DNA of 35,522 nucleotides from Longimicrobium sp. (GCA_036389795.1 DASVWD010000165.1:1-35522), one strand, 5' to 3'. Counted from the first letter of the stretch, positions 26,738 to 33,954 are shown. Numbers and translations: made by a program. Notes: generated from the letters alone by a model not told the origin.

Positions 26738-26947
26738 TCAGAAGATCGCCGCCGCGATGATGATGGAGAGCCCGATCGCCAGCGCGCCGATCAAGGTGGC
26801 CAGCGCCGTGTTGTGCTCCTCGATGATCTCCTTCCACATGGTCCCGGGCGTCATCCGGTCGATGGCGAACAGGGCCAGGATGAAGATCACGATGCCCAGC
26901 AGCGCGTAGACGGCCGCCGCCAGCAGGTTGGGGAGAAGGTCGTCCAT
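26738..26947 (-). CDS. DUF350 membrane protein
   Basis: A 69-residue, two-helix membrane protein. LLPNLLAAAVYALLGIVIFILALFAIDRMTPG followed by EIIEEHNTALATLIGALAIGLSIIIAAAIF matches the DUF350 unit (half of an E. coli YjfL-type protein), including the conserved D-x-x-T-P and E-x-x-x-x-N-x-A positions. The function is unknown. DUF350 genes repeatedly neighbour spermidine-synthase-like, SpeD and DUF4178 genes, as here. Start ATG at 26947, 11 nt after the stop of the 63-residue protein gene. Confidence 0.85.
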   Translation of the reverse strand: MDDLLPNLLAAAVYALLGIVIFILALFAIDRMTPGTMWKEIIEEHNTALATLIGALAIGLSIIIAAAIF

Positions 26948-26958
26948 GCCGTCCGCGC

Positions 26959-27150
26959 TCACTTTCCGCCCGTGTAGCGTCCCGTTCCCACGTAGGGAGA
27001 GCGGTACGCGCCGGGGTTGTCGCGCACCGAACGGGGCCCCGCCCGCTCCTCGCGGGTGGGGAGCATGCTCCAGCCGCGGTACTCGGCCCACCCCAGCAGC
27101 CCCAGCACCGCCAGCCCGAACGCCAGGTACAGCCTCACCCCTCGCCTCAT
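26959..27150 (-). CDS. 63-residue one-span protein of the polyamine-type cluster
   Basis: A small protein with one N-terminal membrane helix (RLYLAFGLAVLGLLGWAEYRGW) and a polar tail that ends SVRDNPGAYRSPYVGTGRYTGGK. The tail, with its R-D-N-P-G-x-Y-R core, looks conserved in style, but I cannot name a family. The ribosome binding site GGGAGGCGTGAG lies directly before the ATG at 27150. It lies between the DUF4178 and DUF350 genes on the same strand, 11 nt from the latter. Confidence 0.75.
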   Translation of the reverse strand: MRRGVRLYLAFGLAVLGLLGWAEYRGWSMLPTREERAGPRSVRDNPGAYRSPYVGTGRYTGGK

Positions 27151-27182
27151 CTCACGCCTCCCGCCAGGTCACTTCGAAACCC

Positions 27183-27391
27183 GTAGGGGCGAGGCCCGCC
27201 TCGCCCGTTGATCCTCGCCCGAAGGAGCGAATTCTGCCCCACTCGTCACGAAGCCAGCCTCCCCGCGCCGAACCCGCGTCCGCGTCTCGTAGGGGCGAGC
27301 ATGCGAGTCCGTGCAGAGTCGGTATCGGCGCGAGAGGCCGCCTGCTGCGCAAGAGCCGGCATCCGCCGGTCGAGGCATGCCTCGCCCCTAC
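27183..27391. repeat. GTAGGGGCGAG inverted repeats
   Basis: GTAGGGGCGAGG occurs at 27183-27194 with an internal 8-bp hairpin (GGGCGAGG/CCTCGCCC). It recurs at 27289-27299 and, inverted, at 27381-27391, where the last two bound a 103-bp segment with GCATGC beside each arm. The block fills the 260-nt gap between the DUF4178 gene and the 63-residue protein gene. Confidence 0.75.
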
Positions 27392-27410
27392 GAAATACTG
27401 CCCGGGCTCC

Positions 27411-29324
27411 CTACTCGTCGTCGTCGCCCCCCGCGTAGTCGCTCTCCGCCCAGCGCCTGGTCTCGAAGCTCCCCATGGCCGTGAGCGCGAACACCGGCGG
27501 CGTCAGCAGCAGCAGGAAGGCGAAGACGTAGAACGACGTCGCCGGCACGTCGCGGCGCACCTCCACCGTGTAGCGCACCGGCGCCGGGCCGTCGGGCGAG
27601 ACGTGCAGCAGGTAGCGCCCCGCCGGCACGCTGGGCACCCGCGCCGACTCGTCCCGGTCGCCCTCGCTCCAGCTCTCGCTCCCCTCCACGCCGTGGTAGA
27701 AACTCACCTCGCGCCCGAAGAGCACCACCTTCCCCGAGGCCTCGTCCACCAGCGCGAAGTCGAAGTACGCCCATTGGTTGTCCAGGTCGGTGCGCACCTT
27801 CACGTCCAGGTTCGAGGTGCGCCCCCCCACCTGGAACGGCCCCAGCACCACGCCGCGCTCCTCCTCCGGCGTGAACGGGTCGTAGGCGAAGCTCGCACTC
27901 GCCACGGGCGCGTCGCTCGTGCTCGCCTTGCGGTAGAACAGGAACACCAGGAAGAGCGCCAGCAGCACCGCGAACGCCGCCCACATCTGCCGCACCGCCG
28001 GCCGGTGCGGCGACGGCTGGTTGGCGAAGACGCCCTTCGGCAGGGGCGGCTTCCCCGGGAGGGCGAACGCCTCCCAGACCTGCGTGCCGGGGACGTACTC
28101 GCCCAGGCTCCAGGTGTCCTCGCCCTCCGTCTGCTCCAGCGACAGTATCCGCGGCGGCGCCACGTAGTCGTTCGTGAGCGCCTTGTCGCCCACGCGCACC
28201 TCCCACGGGAACTCGCCCAAGACGAACGTCGTCTCTGCCTCCGCCGTCTGGAAGTGCTTGAAGGTGGTCCCGTGCAGGTGCGCCATCGGCCGCCGCACCC
28301 TGCCGCCGACCCGGGGCGTGGAGCGCAGCGTGACCACGTCGTTCCAGTGCCCCTGGTACTCGGTCAGGTAGCGGAAGCCGCGCTCGCGGTTGTACAGCAG
28401 GTACTCGTCCCAGGAGTACTCCACCCCTTCGACCCGGATCGTCCGCACCTGGAAGCCGAGCACGTCCCACTCCGCCCCGTGCAGCCGCCCGCGCGTGCCC
28501 AGCGGGATCCTGGGCTCCCGGATGATGTTCCACTTGAAGTTCTGCAGCACCTGGTGCGCGGGCGAGCGCGCGTCCAGCACCGACGCGCAGTGCCGGCACA
28601 CCACGTTCACGCTGAGCCCCGCCGCCCGCACCTCCACCGTTCCCCCGCAGTTGGGACAGGAGAACGTCTCGGCTTCCGCGCGCGGCGCCGCGGCCTCGTC
28701 CTCGGTCGCCAGCCCGGTGAGCCGCAGGTCCGCGAACTCGACGTACCTTCCCGCGAAGAGCAGCGGCGGCGCCTCGCTGTAGTCGATGGTCGCGAAGCCG
28801 TCTCCCTCCGCCGTCTTCAGGTCGGCGAAGGGGACCTCGTCCTTGTCCCAGTACTCGAACGGCAGCTCGCCCTCCGTCCCCGCGTAGCGCGCGCGGGTGA
28901 GCGAGGCGACCTTCCACAGGGTCCCCGCCATCCAGAACGTCTGCCCCGGCTGGACGGTGTCGGCCGGCGGCAGCGCCCCGGCGTCGGCCGGGAAGCTCAC
29001 CGCGTACTCGGCCAGCGCGTCGGAGAGCCAGCCGCTGGTGCCGTCGGCGAACACCAGGTGCCACTCGCTCCAGCGGCCGCGCTCGTACTCGTAGACGATG
29101 CGCCCCACCACCTGGAACGGCCGCCCCTCGAGCTCCCCCCGCGTGCCGATGCGAACCGGAGAGGCGGTGATCGGCACCTGCGACTTGCGGCCGACCGCCT
29201 CCAGGTCCAGGTCGCGGCGGACCAGCACCGAGCGGCAGTAGCCGCAGGTGGTCTGCACGGCGCCGGACCAGAGGAACTCGACCGGGGCGCCGCAGCTGGG
29301 GCAGGAGGCGGCGGGGCGCGTCAT
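27411..29324 (-). CDS. DUF4178 membrane protein with two zinc ribbons
   Basis: A 637-residue protein with a repeated layout. Zinc ribbon 1 is C8/C11/C27/C30, followed by a DUF4178 domain to about residue 200 (RIGTRGELEGRPFQVVGRIVYEYERGRWSEWHLVF). Zinc ribbon 2 is C223/C226/C243/C246, followed by a second DUF4178 domain to about 420 (PLGTRGRLHGAEWDVLGFQVRTIRVEGVEYSWDEYLLYN). Then come a membrane helix (about 446-464), an extracytoplasmic beta domain and a last helix near 590-612. Function unknown. Its ATG overlaps the speD stop (ATGA, 29321-29324), so the two are translationally coupled. An apparent longer frame runs through speD and is not real. Confidence 0.88.
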   Translation of the reverse strand: MTRPAASCPSCGAPVEFLWSGAVQTTCGYCRSVLVRRDLDLEAVGRKSQVPITASPVRIGTRGELEGRPFQVVGRIVYEYERGRWSEWHLVFADGTSGWLSDALAEYAVSFPADAGALPPADTVQPGQTFWMAGTLWKVASLTRARYAGTEGELPFEYWDKDEVPFADLKTAEGDGFATIDYSEAPPLLFAGRYVEFADLRLTGLATEDEAAAPRAEAETFSCPNCGGTVEVRAAGLSVNVVCRHCASVLDARSPAHQVLQNFKWNIIREPRIPLGTRGRLHGAEWDVLGFQVRTIRVEGVEYSWDEYLLYNRERGFRYLTEYQGHWNDVVTLRSTPRVGGRVRRPMAHLHGTTFKHFQTAEAETTFVLGEFPWEVRVGDKALTNDYVAPPRILSLEQTEGEDTWSLGEYVPGTQVWEAFALPGKPPLPKGVFANQPSPHRPAVRQMWAAFAVLLALFLVFLFYRKASTSDAPVASASFAYDPFTPEEERGVVLGPFQVGGRTSNLDVKVRTDLDNQWAYFDFALVDEASGKVVLFGREVSFYHGVEGSESWSEGDRDESARVPSVPAGRYLLHVSPDGPAPVRYTVEVRRDVPATSFYVFAFLLLLTPPVFALTAMGSFETRRWAESDYAGGDDDE

Positions 29325-29680
29325 GCGGGCACCGGCGCGGCGTAGGGGCGCTCCAGCGCGCGGACCCGCACCTCGTCCGCCCCGAAGAGCTCGCGCAGGC
29401 GGGCCGCATAGTCCCACTCGGGGCGCGGCCGGCAGCAGAACAGGTTCAGGCAGAGCGAGCCGTGCTCGGGGAAGGTGTGCACGGCCAGGTGGCTCTCGGC
29501 CAGCAGGCAGAGCCCGGTGACGCCGCCGTGGCCCGGGAAGCGGTGCCAGAGCGGCTCGCCCACGGGGTGCAGCCCCAGGTCGGCCACCATGCGCGCGAAC
29601 AGCCCCTTGAGCACGCCCACGTCGGCCAGCGCGGCGGGGTCGCACCCGTGCGCCTCCACCAGCCACTCGCGCCCGTTCAT
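29321..29680 (-). CDS. speD: S-adenosylmethionine decarboxylase proenzyme (SpeD)
   Basis: Makes decarboxylated SAM, the aminopropyl donor for polyamine synthesis. A 119-residue bacterial class proenzyme with its self-cleavage and active-site residues in place: E62-S63 in LLAESHLAVHTFPEHG (Ser63 becomes the pyruvoyl group), His68, and a Cys pair at 82-83 in LNLFCC. These numbers coincide with the well-studied Thermotoga enzyme. The C-terminus is slightly short but complete. First gene of the leftward run. Start ATG at 29680, with a promoter candidate about 95 nt upstream. metK in the same window makes its substrate. Confidence 0.92.
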   Translation of the reverse strand: MNGREWLVEAHGCDPAALADVGVLKGLFARMVADLGLHPVGEPLWHRFPGHGGVTGLCLLAESHLAVHTFPEHGSLCLNLFCCRPRPEWDYAARLRELFGADEVRVRALERPYAAPVPA

Positions 29681-29778
29681 CGGGCGCTCGCGGCGAGCGG
29701 CGGCGTCGCTCGGGAGACGGGGGTCCGTGGCAAGCTCGGGAGAAGACGGAGCGTCATCGGCGGTGGCGGGATGGCGGC

Positions 29779-29808
29779 AGTATAGCGGCTCCAGGTCCGC
29801 CCGTACAA
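29779..29808 (-). promoter_or_regulatory. Predicted promoter of the speD run
   Basis: On the - strand TATACT (29784-29779) is preceded by TTGTAC (29808-29803) with an 18-nt spacer. The -10 matches consensus at 5 of 6 positions. The predicted leader is about 90 nt. Confidence 0.4.
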
Positions 29809-29901
29809 GGCTCGGCGCCGAAGTCTCGGCGCGGGCGGAAGATACGAGAATCGGGGAATCGCGGTTTCGTCAGGCCGAATCTCTATAAAGACAACTGCTC
29901 T

Positions 29902-29987
29902 GTCTCACGCGGAGGAAGCAGAGGTAGCAGAGGAAAACCACGGTATGTGGTGAGCTCTCTGCTTCCTCTGCTACCTCTGCGTGAGGC
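29902..29987. repeat. CACGCGGAG hairpin repeat (full copy)
   Basis: The left arm 29902-29939 (GTCTCACGCGGAGGAAGCAGAGG.., 9-bp period) and right arm 29955-29987 (..CCTCTGCGTGAGGC) form a long imperfect palindrome between the SDR gene and speD. Confidence 0.8.
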
Positions 29988-30025
29988 TAGGCTGTTCGAA
30001 TCGAACTGCGGGAAGGGATTTCGGC

Positions 30026-30976
30026 TCAGCGCGGGGGCGCGCCTTCGCCCTGCGGCTGGCGCATCAGTTCGGCCACGCGGCGCCACCCTTCGCGGGCGTC
30101 GCGCACCGAGGGGGCCCAGCCCGCGGCCTCCTTGAAGCGGCGGTTGGAGACGCGCTGGCTGCGCGCCATGAACATCGCGTCGTCGCCCGCGGCCAGCTTG
30201 AGCAGCCACACCGGCGGGCGCACCACGAACGGCCGCCCCGCCGCCTCGGCCACGGCCTTCGCCAGCTCGCGGCGGGTGAGCGGCTCGTCGTCCACCACGT
30301 CGTAGACGCCCGAGGGCGCCCCCTCCAGCGCGGCGGCGACGGCGGCCGCGGCGTCGTCCACCCAGATGCTGGGGAAGTAGGCGTCGCCCGCGCCGATCAG
30401 GAGCAGGGCGCCGCGGCGGGCCAGCGCCAGCGTGTCGAGCGTCGACTCGGCTTCCGGGCCGTAGAAGTAGCCCATGCGCAGCACGACCCCGCGCCCGCCC
30501 CCGGCCGCGAAGCGCTCCACCTCCGCCTCCGCCGCCAGCGACGAGGCCAGCAGCGGCGCGGCCTCGGCCGAGGCGCCCGCGGAGTCGATCCAGTCGCTCC
30601 CGCCGTCCGCCAGCACGAAGCAGACGCCGGGGTAGAGGAAGGCGGAGGCGCCCGCCGCCAGCGCCGCGTCCACCAGGTTGCGCGTCCCCTCGGTGCGGAT
30701 GCGGTCGTTCTCGGCCCACGCCTCGGGGCGGCGCGCCTGGCTCCGCGGCGGGATGCGCGTGGCCAGGTGGAGCACCGCCTCGCTCCCCGCCACCGCGCCG
30801 CGAACCGCCGCGGGGTCGAAGAGGTCGGCGCGCACCGGCACGGCGCCCAGCCGGCGCAGCAGCTCGTCGTTGGAGCCGGAGCGGGAGAGAGCGCGCACGC
30901 GGTGCCCCCCGCCCGCCAGCAGCCGCACCACGGGGCGCCCGAGCACCCCCGTGGCGCCGGTCACGAAGATCTCCAT
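30026..30976 (-). CDS. NAD-dependent epimerase/dehydratase-like (atypical SDR)
   Basis: A 316-residue extended-SDR protein. The cofactor motif is GATGVLG at 7-13, followed by ADLFDP, LHLAT and a C-terminal substrate half (SIWVDDAAAAVAAALEG, YDVVDDEPLTRRELAKAVAEAAGRP). The catalytic YxxxK is not apparent. The expected region reads PLLASSLAAEAEVERF, with Ser/Ala where Tyr and Lys should be, so it may be an atypical, possibly non-catalytic or NmrA-like member. Start ATG at 30976. Divergent from the hydrolase gene at 31187. Confidence 0.8.
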   Translation of the reverse strand: MEIFVTGATGVLGRPVVRLLAGGGHRVRALSRSGSNDELLRRLGAVPVRADLFDPAAVRGAVAGSEAVLHLATRIPPRSQARRPEAWAENDRIRTEGTRNLVDAALAAGASAFLYPGVCFVLADGGSDWIDSAGASAEAAPLLASSLAAEAEVERFAAGGGRGVVLRMGYFYGPEAESTLDTLALARRGALLLIGAGDAYFPSIWVDDAAAAVAAALEGAPSGVYDVVDDEPLTRRELAKAVAEAAGRPFVVRPPVWLLKLAAGDDAMFMARSQRVSNRRFKEAAGWAPSVRDAREGWRRVAELMRQPQGEGAPPR

Positions 30977-31096
30977 CGGTTACCTCGAGCGAGGCAGAGG
31001 CGGATCGGAGCGTCGCGCCGAGCCTGACGCACGCTCCACTCCCCAACGTAACCAGGCCGTCCCCCGTTCTGGCAAGTGATCCGGACGGTCGGGTTG

Positions 31097-31131
31097 GCGA
31101 AGTGCGAAGTGCGAGGTACGAAGTGCGGACG
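31097..31131 (+). repeat. Heptamer array, about five units of RCGRRGT
   Basis: GCGAAGT, GCGAAGT, GCGAGGT, ACGAAGT, GCGGACG in succession. It lies 56 nt before the hydrolase start codon. Related heptamers (GTACGGG) follow the same gene at 31826-31873. Confidence 0.75.
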
Positions 31132-31186
31132 TCCGCGGGTCCCCGTCTTGCCGCCCCGGCCAGGCGACCCGGGAGCGGAGGAGCGC

Positions 31187-31825
31187 GTGAGTGAGGTCGA
31201 GAGCGGGGTGGGGGAGGACCGGTTCGAGGAGGTGACGCTCGACACCCTCCGCGGCGGGGTGGCGTGCCGGTACTACCGCGCGGAGCGGCCCCGGGGCGCG
31301 GCCGTCTTCGTCGGCGGCGTGGGCGGGGGGTGGGACACGCCCGCGCGCGGCCTCTACCCCCGCCTCTGCGGCGAGCTGCCGGCCGAGGGGATCGCGTGCC
31401 TGCGCGTGCGCTTCCGCTTCCCGACCGTGCTGGAGGAGGCCGTGCACGACGTGGTCTCGGCGCTCGCGTTCCTGCGCGACGAGCGCGCGGGGCCGCTGGC
31501 GCTGGTGGGCCACTCGTTCGGCGGGGCGGTGATGGTGCGCGCCGCCGCCGCGGCCGAGGGCGTGCGCACCGTGGTCACCCTGGCCACGCAGGCGTACGGC
31601 GCCGAGCGGGTGGGCGAGCTGGGCCCGAACCGCTCGATCCTGCTGCTGCACGGCACCGCCGACACCATCCTTCCCGTGGCGGCGTCCGAGCACCTCTACC
31701 GGCTGGCCCGCGACCCGAAGGAGCTCGCCGTCTTCCCCGGCGCCGGCCACAGCCTGGACGCGGCCGCCGGCGAGGTGCACCGGCGGGTGCGGGGGTGGAT
31801 CGTGCGGGAGCTGCCGGATGCGTGA
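31187..31825 (+). CDS. Alpha/beta hydrolase (dienelactone-hydrolase type)
   Basis: A 212-residue alpha/beta-fold hydrolase. The nucleophile elbow is GHSFGG with Ser110, the acid is Asp159 in HGTADTILP and the base is His188 in GAGHSLD, so the triad is intact. The oxyanion-side segment is FVGGVGGGWDTPARGLYPRL. The substrate is unknown. The GTG at 31187 is preferred because CGGAGGAG stands just upstream and the extension to 31076 lies in heptamer-repeat DNA. The stop codon abuts another heptamer array. Confidence 0.85.
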   Translation: MSEVESGVGEDRFEEVTLDTLRGGVACRYYRAERPRGAAVFVGGVGGGWDTPARGLYPRLCGELPAEGIACLRVRFRFPTVLEEAVHDVVSALAFLRDERAGPLALVGHSFGGAVMVRAAAAAEGVRTVVTLATQAYGAERVGELGPNRSILLLHGTADTILPVAASEHLYRLARDPKELAVFPGAGHSLDAAAGEVHRRVRGWIVRELPDA

Positions 31826-31873
31826 GTGCGGGGTACGGGGTACGGGGTACGGGGTACGGAGTACGGGGTGCGA
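31826..31873 (+). repeat. Heptamer array GTACGGG, about seven units
   Basis: GTGCGGG, three GTACGGG, GTACGGA, GTACGGG, GTGCGA, starting at the base after the hydrolase stop codon. Confidence 0.9.
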
Positions 31874-31932
31874 AGAGCGGCGGTGGGCGGGGGACGTGCA
31901 ATTTCGCCCGGACTCGGTTATCTTATCCGATT

Positions 31933-31960
31933 CCGTACTTCGTACCTCGTACCCCGTACA
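31933..31960 (-). repeat. Inverted heptamer array CGTACYY, four units
   Basis: CCGTACT, TCGTACC, TCGTACC, CCGTACA: the reverse complement of the GTACGGG array 60 nt upstream. Together they could fold as a large stem that encloses the AT-rich presumed promoter of rpsD (TTATCTTAT at 31918-31926). Confidence 0.8.
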
Positions 31961-32014
31961 TTTCGAGCATCCGGCTTGCAGGCACGGGCCGGCGACTTTT
32001 CGGAGGAAAGACGA

Positions 32015-32647
32015 ATGCCTGAACGCACGCCCAGAGTACGCCAGATCCGCCGCTTCGGCACGCCGCTGCCGGGGCTCACGCGCAAGGAGCCCGACTGGAA
32101 GACCTACCCGCCGGGGCAGCACGGCCCGGCCGGCGCCCGCGGCGGGGGCGGCGGGCGGCGCAAGCGCAGCGAGTACGGGCGCCAGCTCCTGGAGAAGCAG
32201 AAGCTCCGGCTCAACTACGGCGTCTCCGAGCGGCAGCTGCGCAACTACCTGGCGCGGGCGCTGCGCGAGTCCGGCGTCACCGGCGAGCAGCTCCTCTCCG
32301 TCCTGGAGCGGCGGCTCGACAACGTGGTCTTCCGCATGGGGCTCGCCGCCACCATCCCGGCCGCCCGCCAGCTGGTGGCGCACGGGCACGTGCGCGTCAA
32401 CGGGCGCCGCGTGGACCGCCCCGGCTACCTGGTGGAGGTGGGCGACGTGGTGGGCGTGAGCGACAAGGCCCGCAACATCCCCGGCGTGATCGACCAGGTG
32501 CAGCGCGGCCCCGAGGTGCGGCTCCCCGGCTACCTCGCCATGGACCCCACCGACAAGTTCACCGCGCGCGTGGTCACGCTCCCCACCCGCGCCGACGTCC
32601 CGCTCATCGTCGACGAGGCCGCGGTGGTCGAGTTCTACGCCCGCTGA
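32015..32647 (+). CDS. rpsD: 30S ribosomal protein S4
   Basis: Primary 16S rRNA binder and small-subunit assembly protein, 210 residues. The S4 RNA-binding domain is clear ([48 protein letters not shown]). The N-terminus ([33 protein letters not shown]) lacks the four-cysteine zinc site, so it is the zinc-free form. The ATG at 32015 follows CGGAGGAAAG. It stands alone, not in the usual rpsM-rpsK-rpsD-rpoA order. It is either the only copy, relocated, or a second paralogue. Confidence 0.96.
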   Translation: MPERTPRVRQIRRFGTPLPGLTRKEPDWKTYPPGQHGPAGARGGGGGRRKRSEYGRQLLEKQKLRLNYGVSERQLRNYLARALRESGVTGEQLLSVLERRLDNVVFRMGLAATIPAARQLVAHGHVRVNGRRVDRPGYLVEVGDVVGVSDKARNIPGVIDQVQRGPEVRLPGYLAMDPTDKFTARVVTLPTRADVPLIVDEAAVVEFYAR

Positions 32648-32675
32648 CCCGCGCCCGGCCCGCCGGATGCTCGTC

Positions 32676-32708
32676 CACCGCCCGCCCCCTCGCCGGGGGC
32701 GGGCGGTG
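32676..32708 (+). terminator. Terminator of rpsD
   Basis: Arms 32676-32689 and 32695-32708 are a perfect 14-bp stem with a 5-nt loop, 28 nt after the rpsD stop, followed by CGCTTTCC. Confidence 0.8.
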
Positions 32709-32841
32709 CGCTTTCCGGGCCGACAACTCCGGCGCGGCCTCGGGCGTCTCAACGAAGGCCGCACGGCGGGACGGGTGCGATCCGGCGCGGCGCGGGGGGC
32801 TACAGCCCTCCGCGCCGCCTTCGCCGTCCATCGGCTGGGGC

Positions 32842-32866
32842 CACTGGGCACTGGGCACTGGGCACT
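32842..32866 (+). repeat. Heptamer array CACTGGG, about three and a half units
   Basis: CACTGGG three times plus CACT, ending 17 nt before the HtrA-type start codon. Confidence 0.9.
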
Positions 32867-32882
32867 GACGCGAGGAGGCAGG

Positions 32883-33893
32883 ATGAGGGGGAAGAACGTG
32901 GCGGGCGCGGCGCTCGCGCTGGGCGCCGGCCTGGCGATCGGCGGGGCGGCGCGCGGCGCCGGGGCGCCCCCGGCCCGGGCGCAGGCGGGGTTCGCGCAGG
33001 AGGAGCAGGTGGTGATCCGGGTGGCGCGGCAGGCCTCGCCCGCGGTGGTGGGGATCGCGCGGCCCGAGGCCTCCGGCTCGGGCGTCGTCATCCGCCGCGA
33101 CGGGGTGATCGTCACCAACGCGCACGTGGTGGGCGACTTCCGCGAGGTCGAGGTGACGCTCGCCAACGGGCGCACCCTCACCGGCCGGGTGCTGGGGCGC
33201 GACCCCACGGTGGACATCGCCGTGGTGCGCGTGCCCGGGGGCGACCTCCCCGCCGCGCCGCTCGGCGACTCCGACCGGCTGGAGCCGGGGCAGGTGGCCA
33301 TCGCCATCGGCAACCCGCTGGGGCTGGAGCGCACGGTCACCACGGGCGTGGTCTCGGCGGTGAACCGCAACCCGCGCGGCCTGGAGCTGGCGGGGCTCAT
33401 CCAGACCGACGCGGCCATCAACCCCGGCAACTCCGGGGGGCCGCTGCTGGACTCGCGCGGCCAGGTGATCGGCATCAACACCGCCGTCCTGCGCGACCCC
33501 GAGACGTACGGCGTGGCGCCGGGGCTGGGCTTCGCCGTCCCCATCAACCTGGCCAACGACGTGGTCCGGCAGGTGCTGGCCACCGGCAGCGTGCGCCGCG
33601 CCTTCCTGGGAGTCAACTTCGCCGACGTGGAGCGCGAGATGGCGGCGCAGTTCGGGCTCCCGGTGCAGGAGGGGGTGATCGTCACCCGCGTGGGGCGCGG
33701 CACCCCGGCGGCCCAGGCCGGCGTCCGGGTGGGCGACATCATCACCCGCATCGGCGACACGCCGGTCGCGCGGGGCGGCGACCTGCGGCGGGCGCTGCGC
33801 GGCCTCTCCCCCGGCTCCAGCACCGTGCTGTCGATCCTGCGCCCCGACGGCGCCCGGCGCGTGACCGTGCGCCTGGGCGAGGTGCGGAGTTAG
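32883..33893 (+). CDS. HtrA/DegP-type periplasmic serine protease with one PDZ domain
   Basis: A 336-residue exported envelope quality-control protease. The signal peptide is ALALGAGLAIGGAARGAGAPPARAQ. The S1C protease domain has an intact triad: His81 in TNAHVV, Asp111 in DPTVDIAVV, Ser184 in NPGNSGGPL. One PDZ domain follows at about 240-330 (FLGVNFADVEREMAAQFGLPVQEGVIVTRVGRGTPAAQAGVRVGDIITRIGD). One PDZ rather than two resembles the DegS layout, but a DegS membrane anchor is not obvious. The ATG at 32883 follows GAGGCAGG. Confidence 0.92.
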   Translation: MRGKNVAGAALALGAGLAIGGAARGAGAPPARAQAGFAQEEQVVIRVARQASPAVVGIARPEASGSGVVIRRDGVIVTNAHVVGDFREVEVTLANGRTLTGRVLGRDPTVDIAVVRVPGGDLPAAPLGDSDRLEPGQVAIAIGNPLGLERTVTTGVVSAVNRNPRGLELAGLIQTDAAINPGNSGGPLLDSRGQVIGINTAVLRDPETYGVAPGLGFAVPINLANDVVRQVLATGSVRRAFLGVNFADVEREMAAQFGLPVQEGVIVTRVGRGTPAAQAGVRVGDIITRIGDTPVARGGDLRRALRGLSPGSSTVLSILRPDGARRVTVRLGEVRS

Positions 33894-33910
33894 GGAACCG
33901 CGAGGGGATG

Positions 33911-33933
33911 GGGGACAGGGAACAGGGGACAGC
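33911..33933 (+). repeat. Left 23-bp inverted repeat around the antitoxin-like gene
   Basis: An exact reverse complement of 34211-34233 and identical to 1638-1660. Heptamer structure RACAGGG. It lies 18 nt after the HtrA-type stop. Confidence 0.9.
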
Positions 33934-33954
33934 CTGCAACTACAGGGGTGACGG

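Larger units (their letters stand above)
29681..30025. other. 345-nt gap upstream of speD
   Basis: Holds the speD promoter candidate (29779-29808) and the hairpin repeat at 29902-29987, which could terminate the SDR gene arriving from the right. No coding frame is convincing. Confidence 0.5.

Noticed and set aside
26928-29345. 805-codon open frame on the + strand opposite the DUF4178 gene
   Set aside because: Antisense shadow of a gene with clear zinc ribbons; crosses the GTAGGGG repeats.
31045-31075. - strand promoter for the SDR gene (TTGCCA and TACGTT)
   Set aside because: The spacer is 19 nt and the -10 matches poorly.
30980-33823. 947-codon - strand frame across the hydrolase, rpsD and protease genes
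   Set aside because: It spans three real genes and their gaps; low-complexity Ala/Arg/Pro composition.
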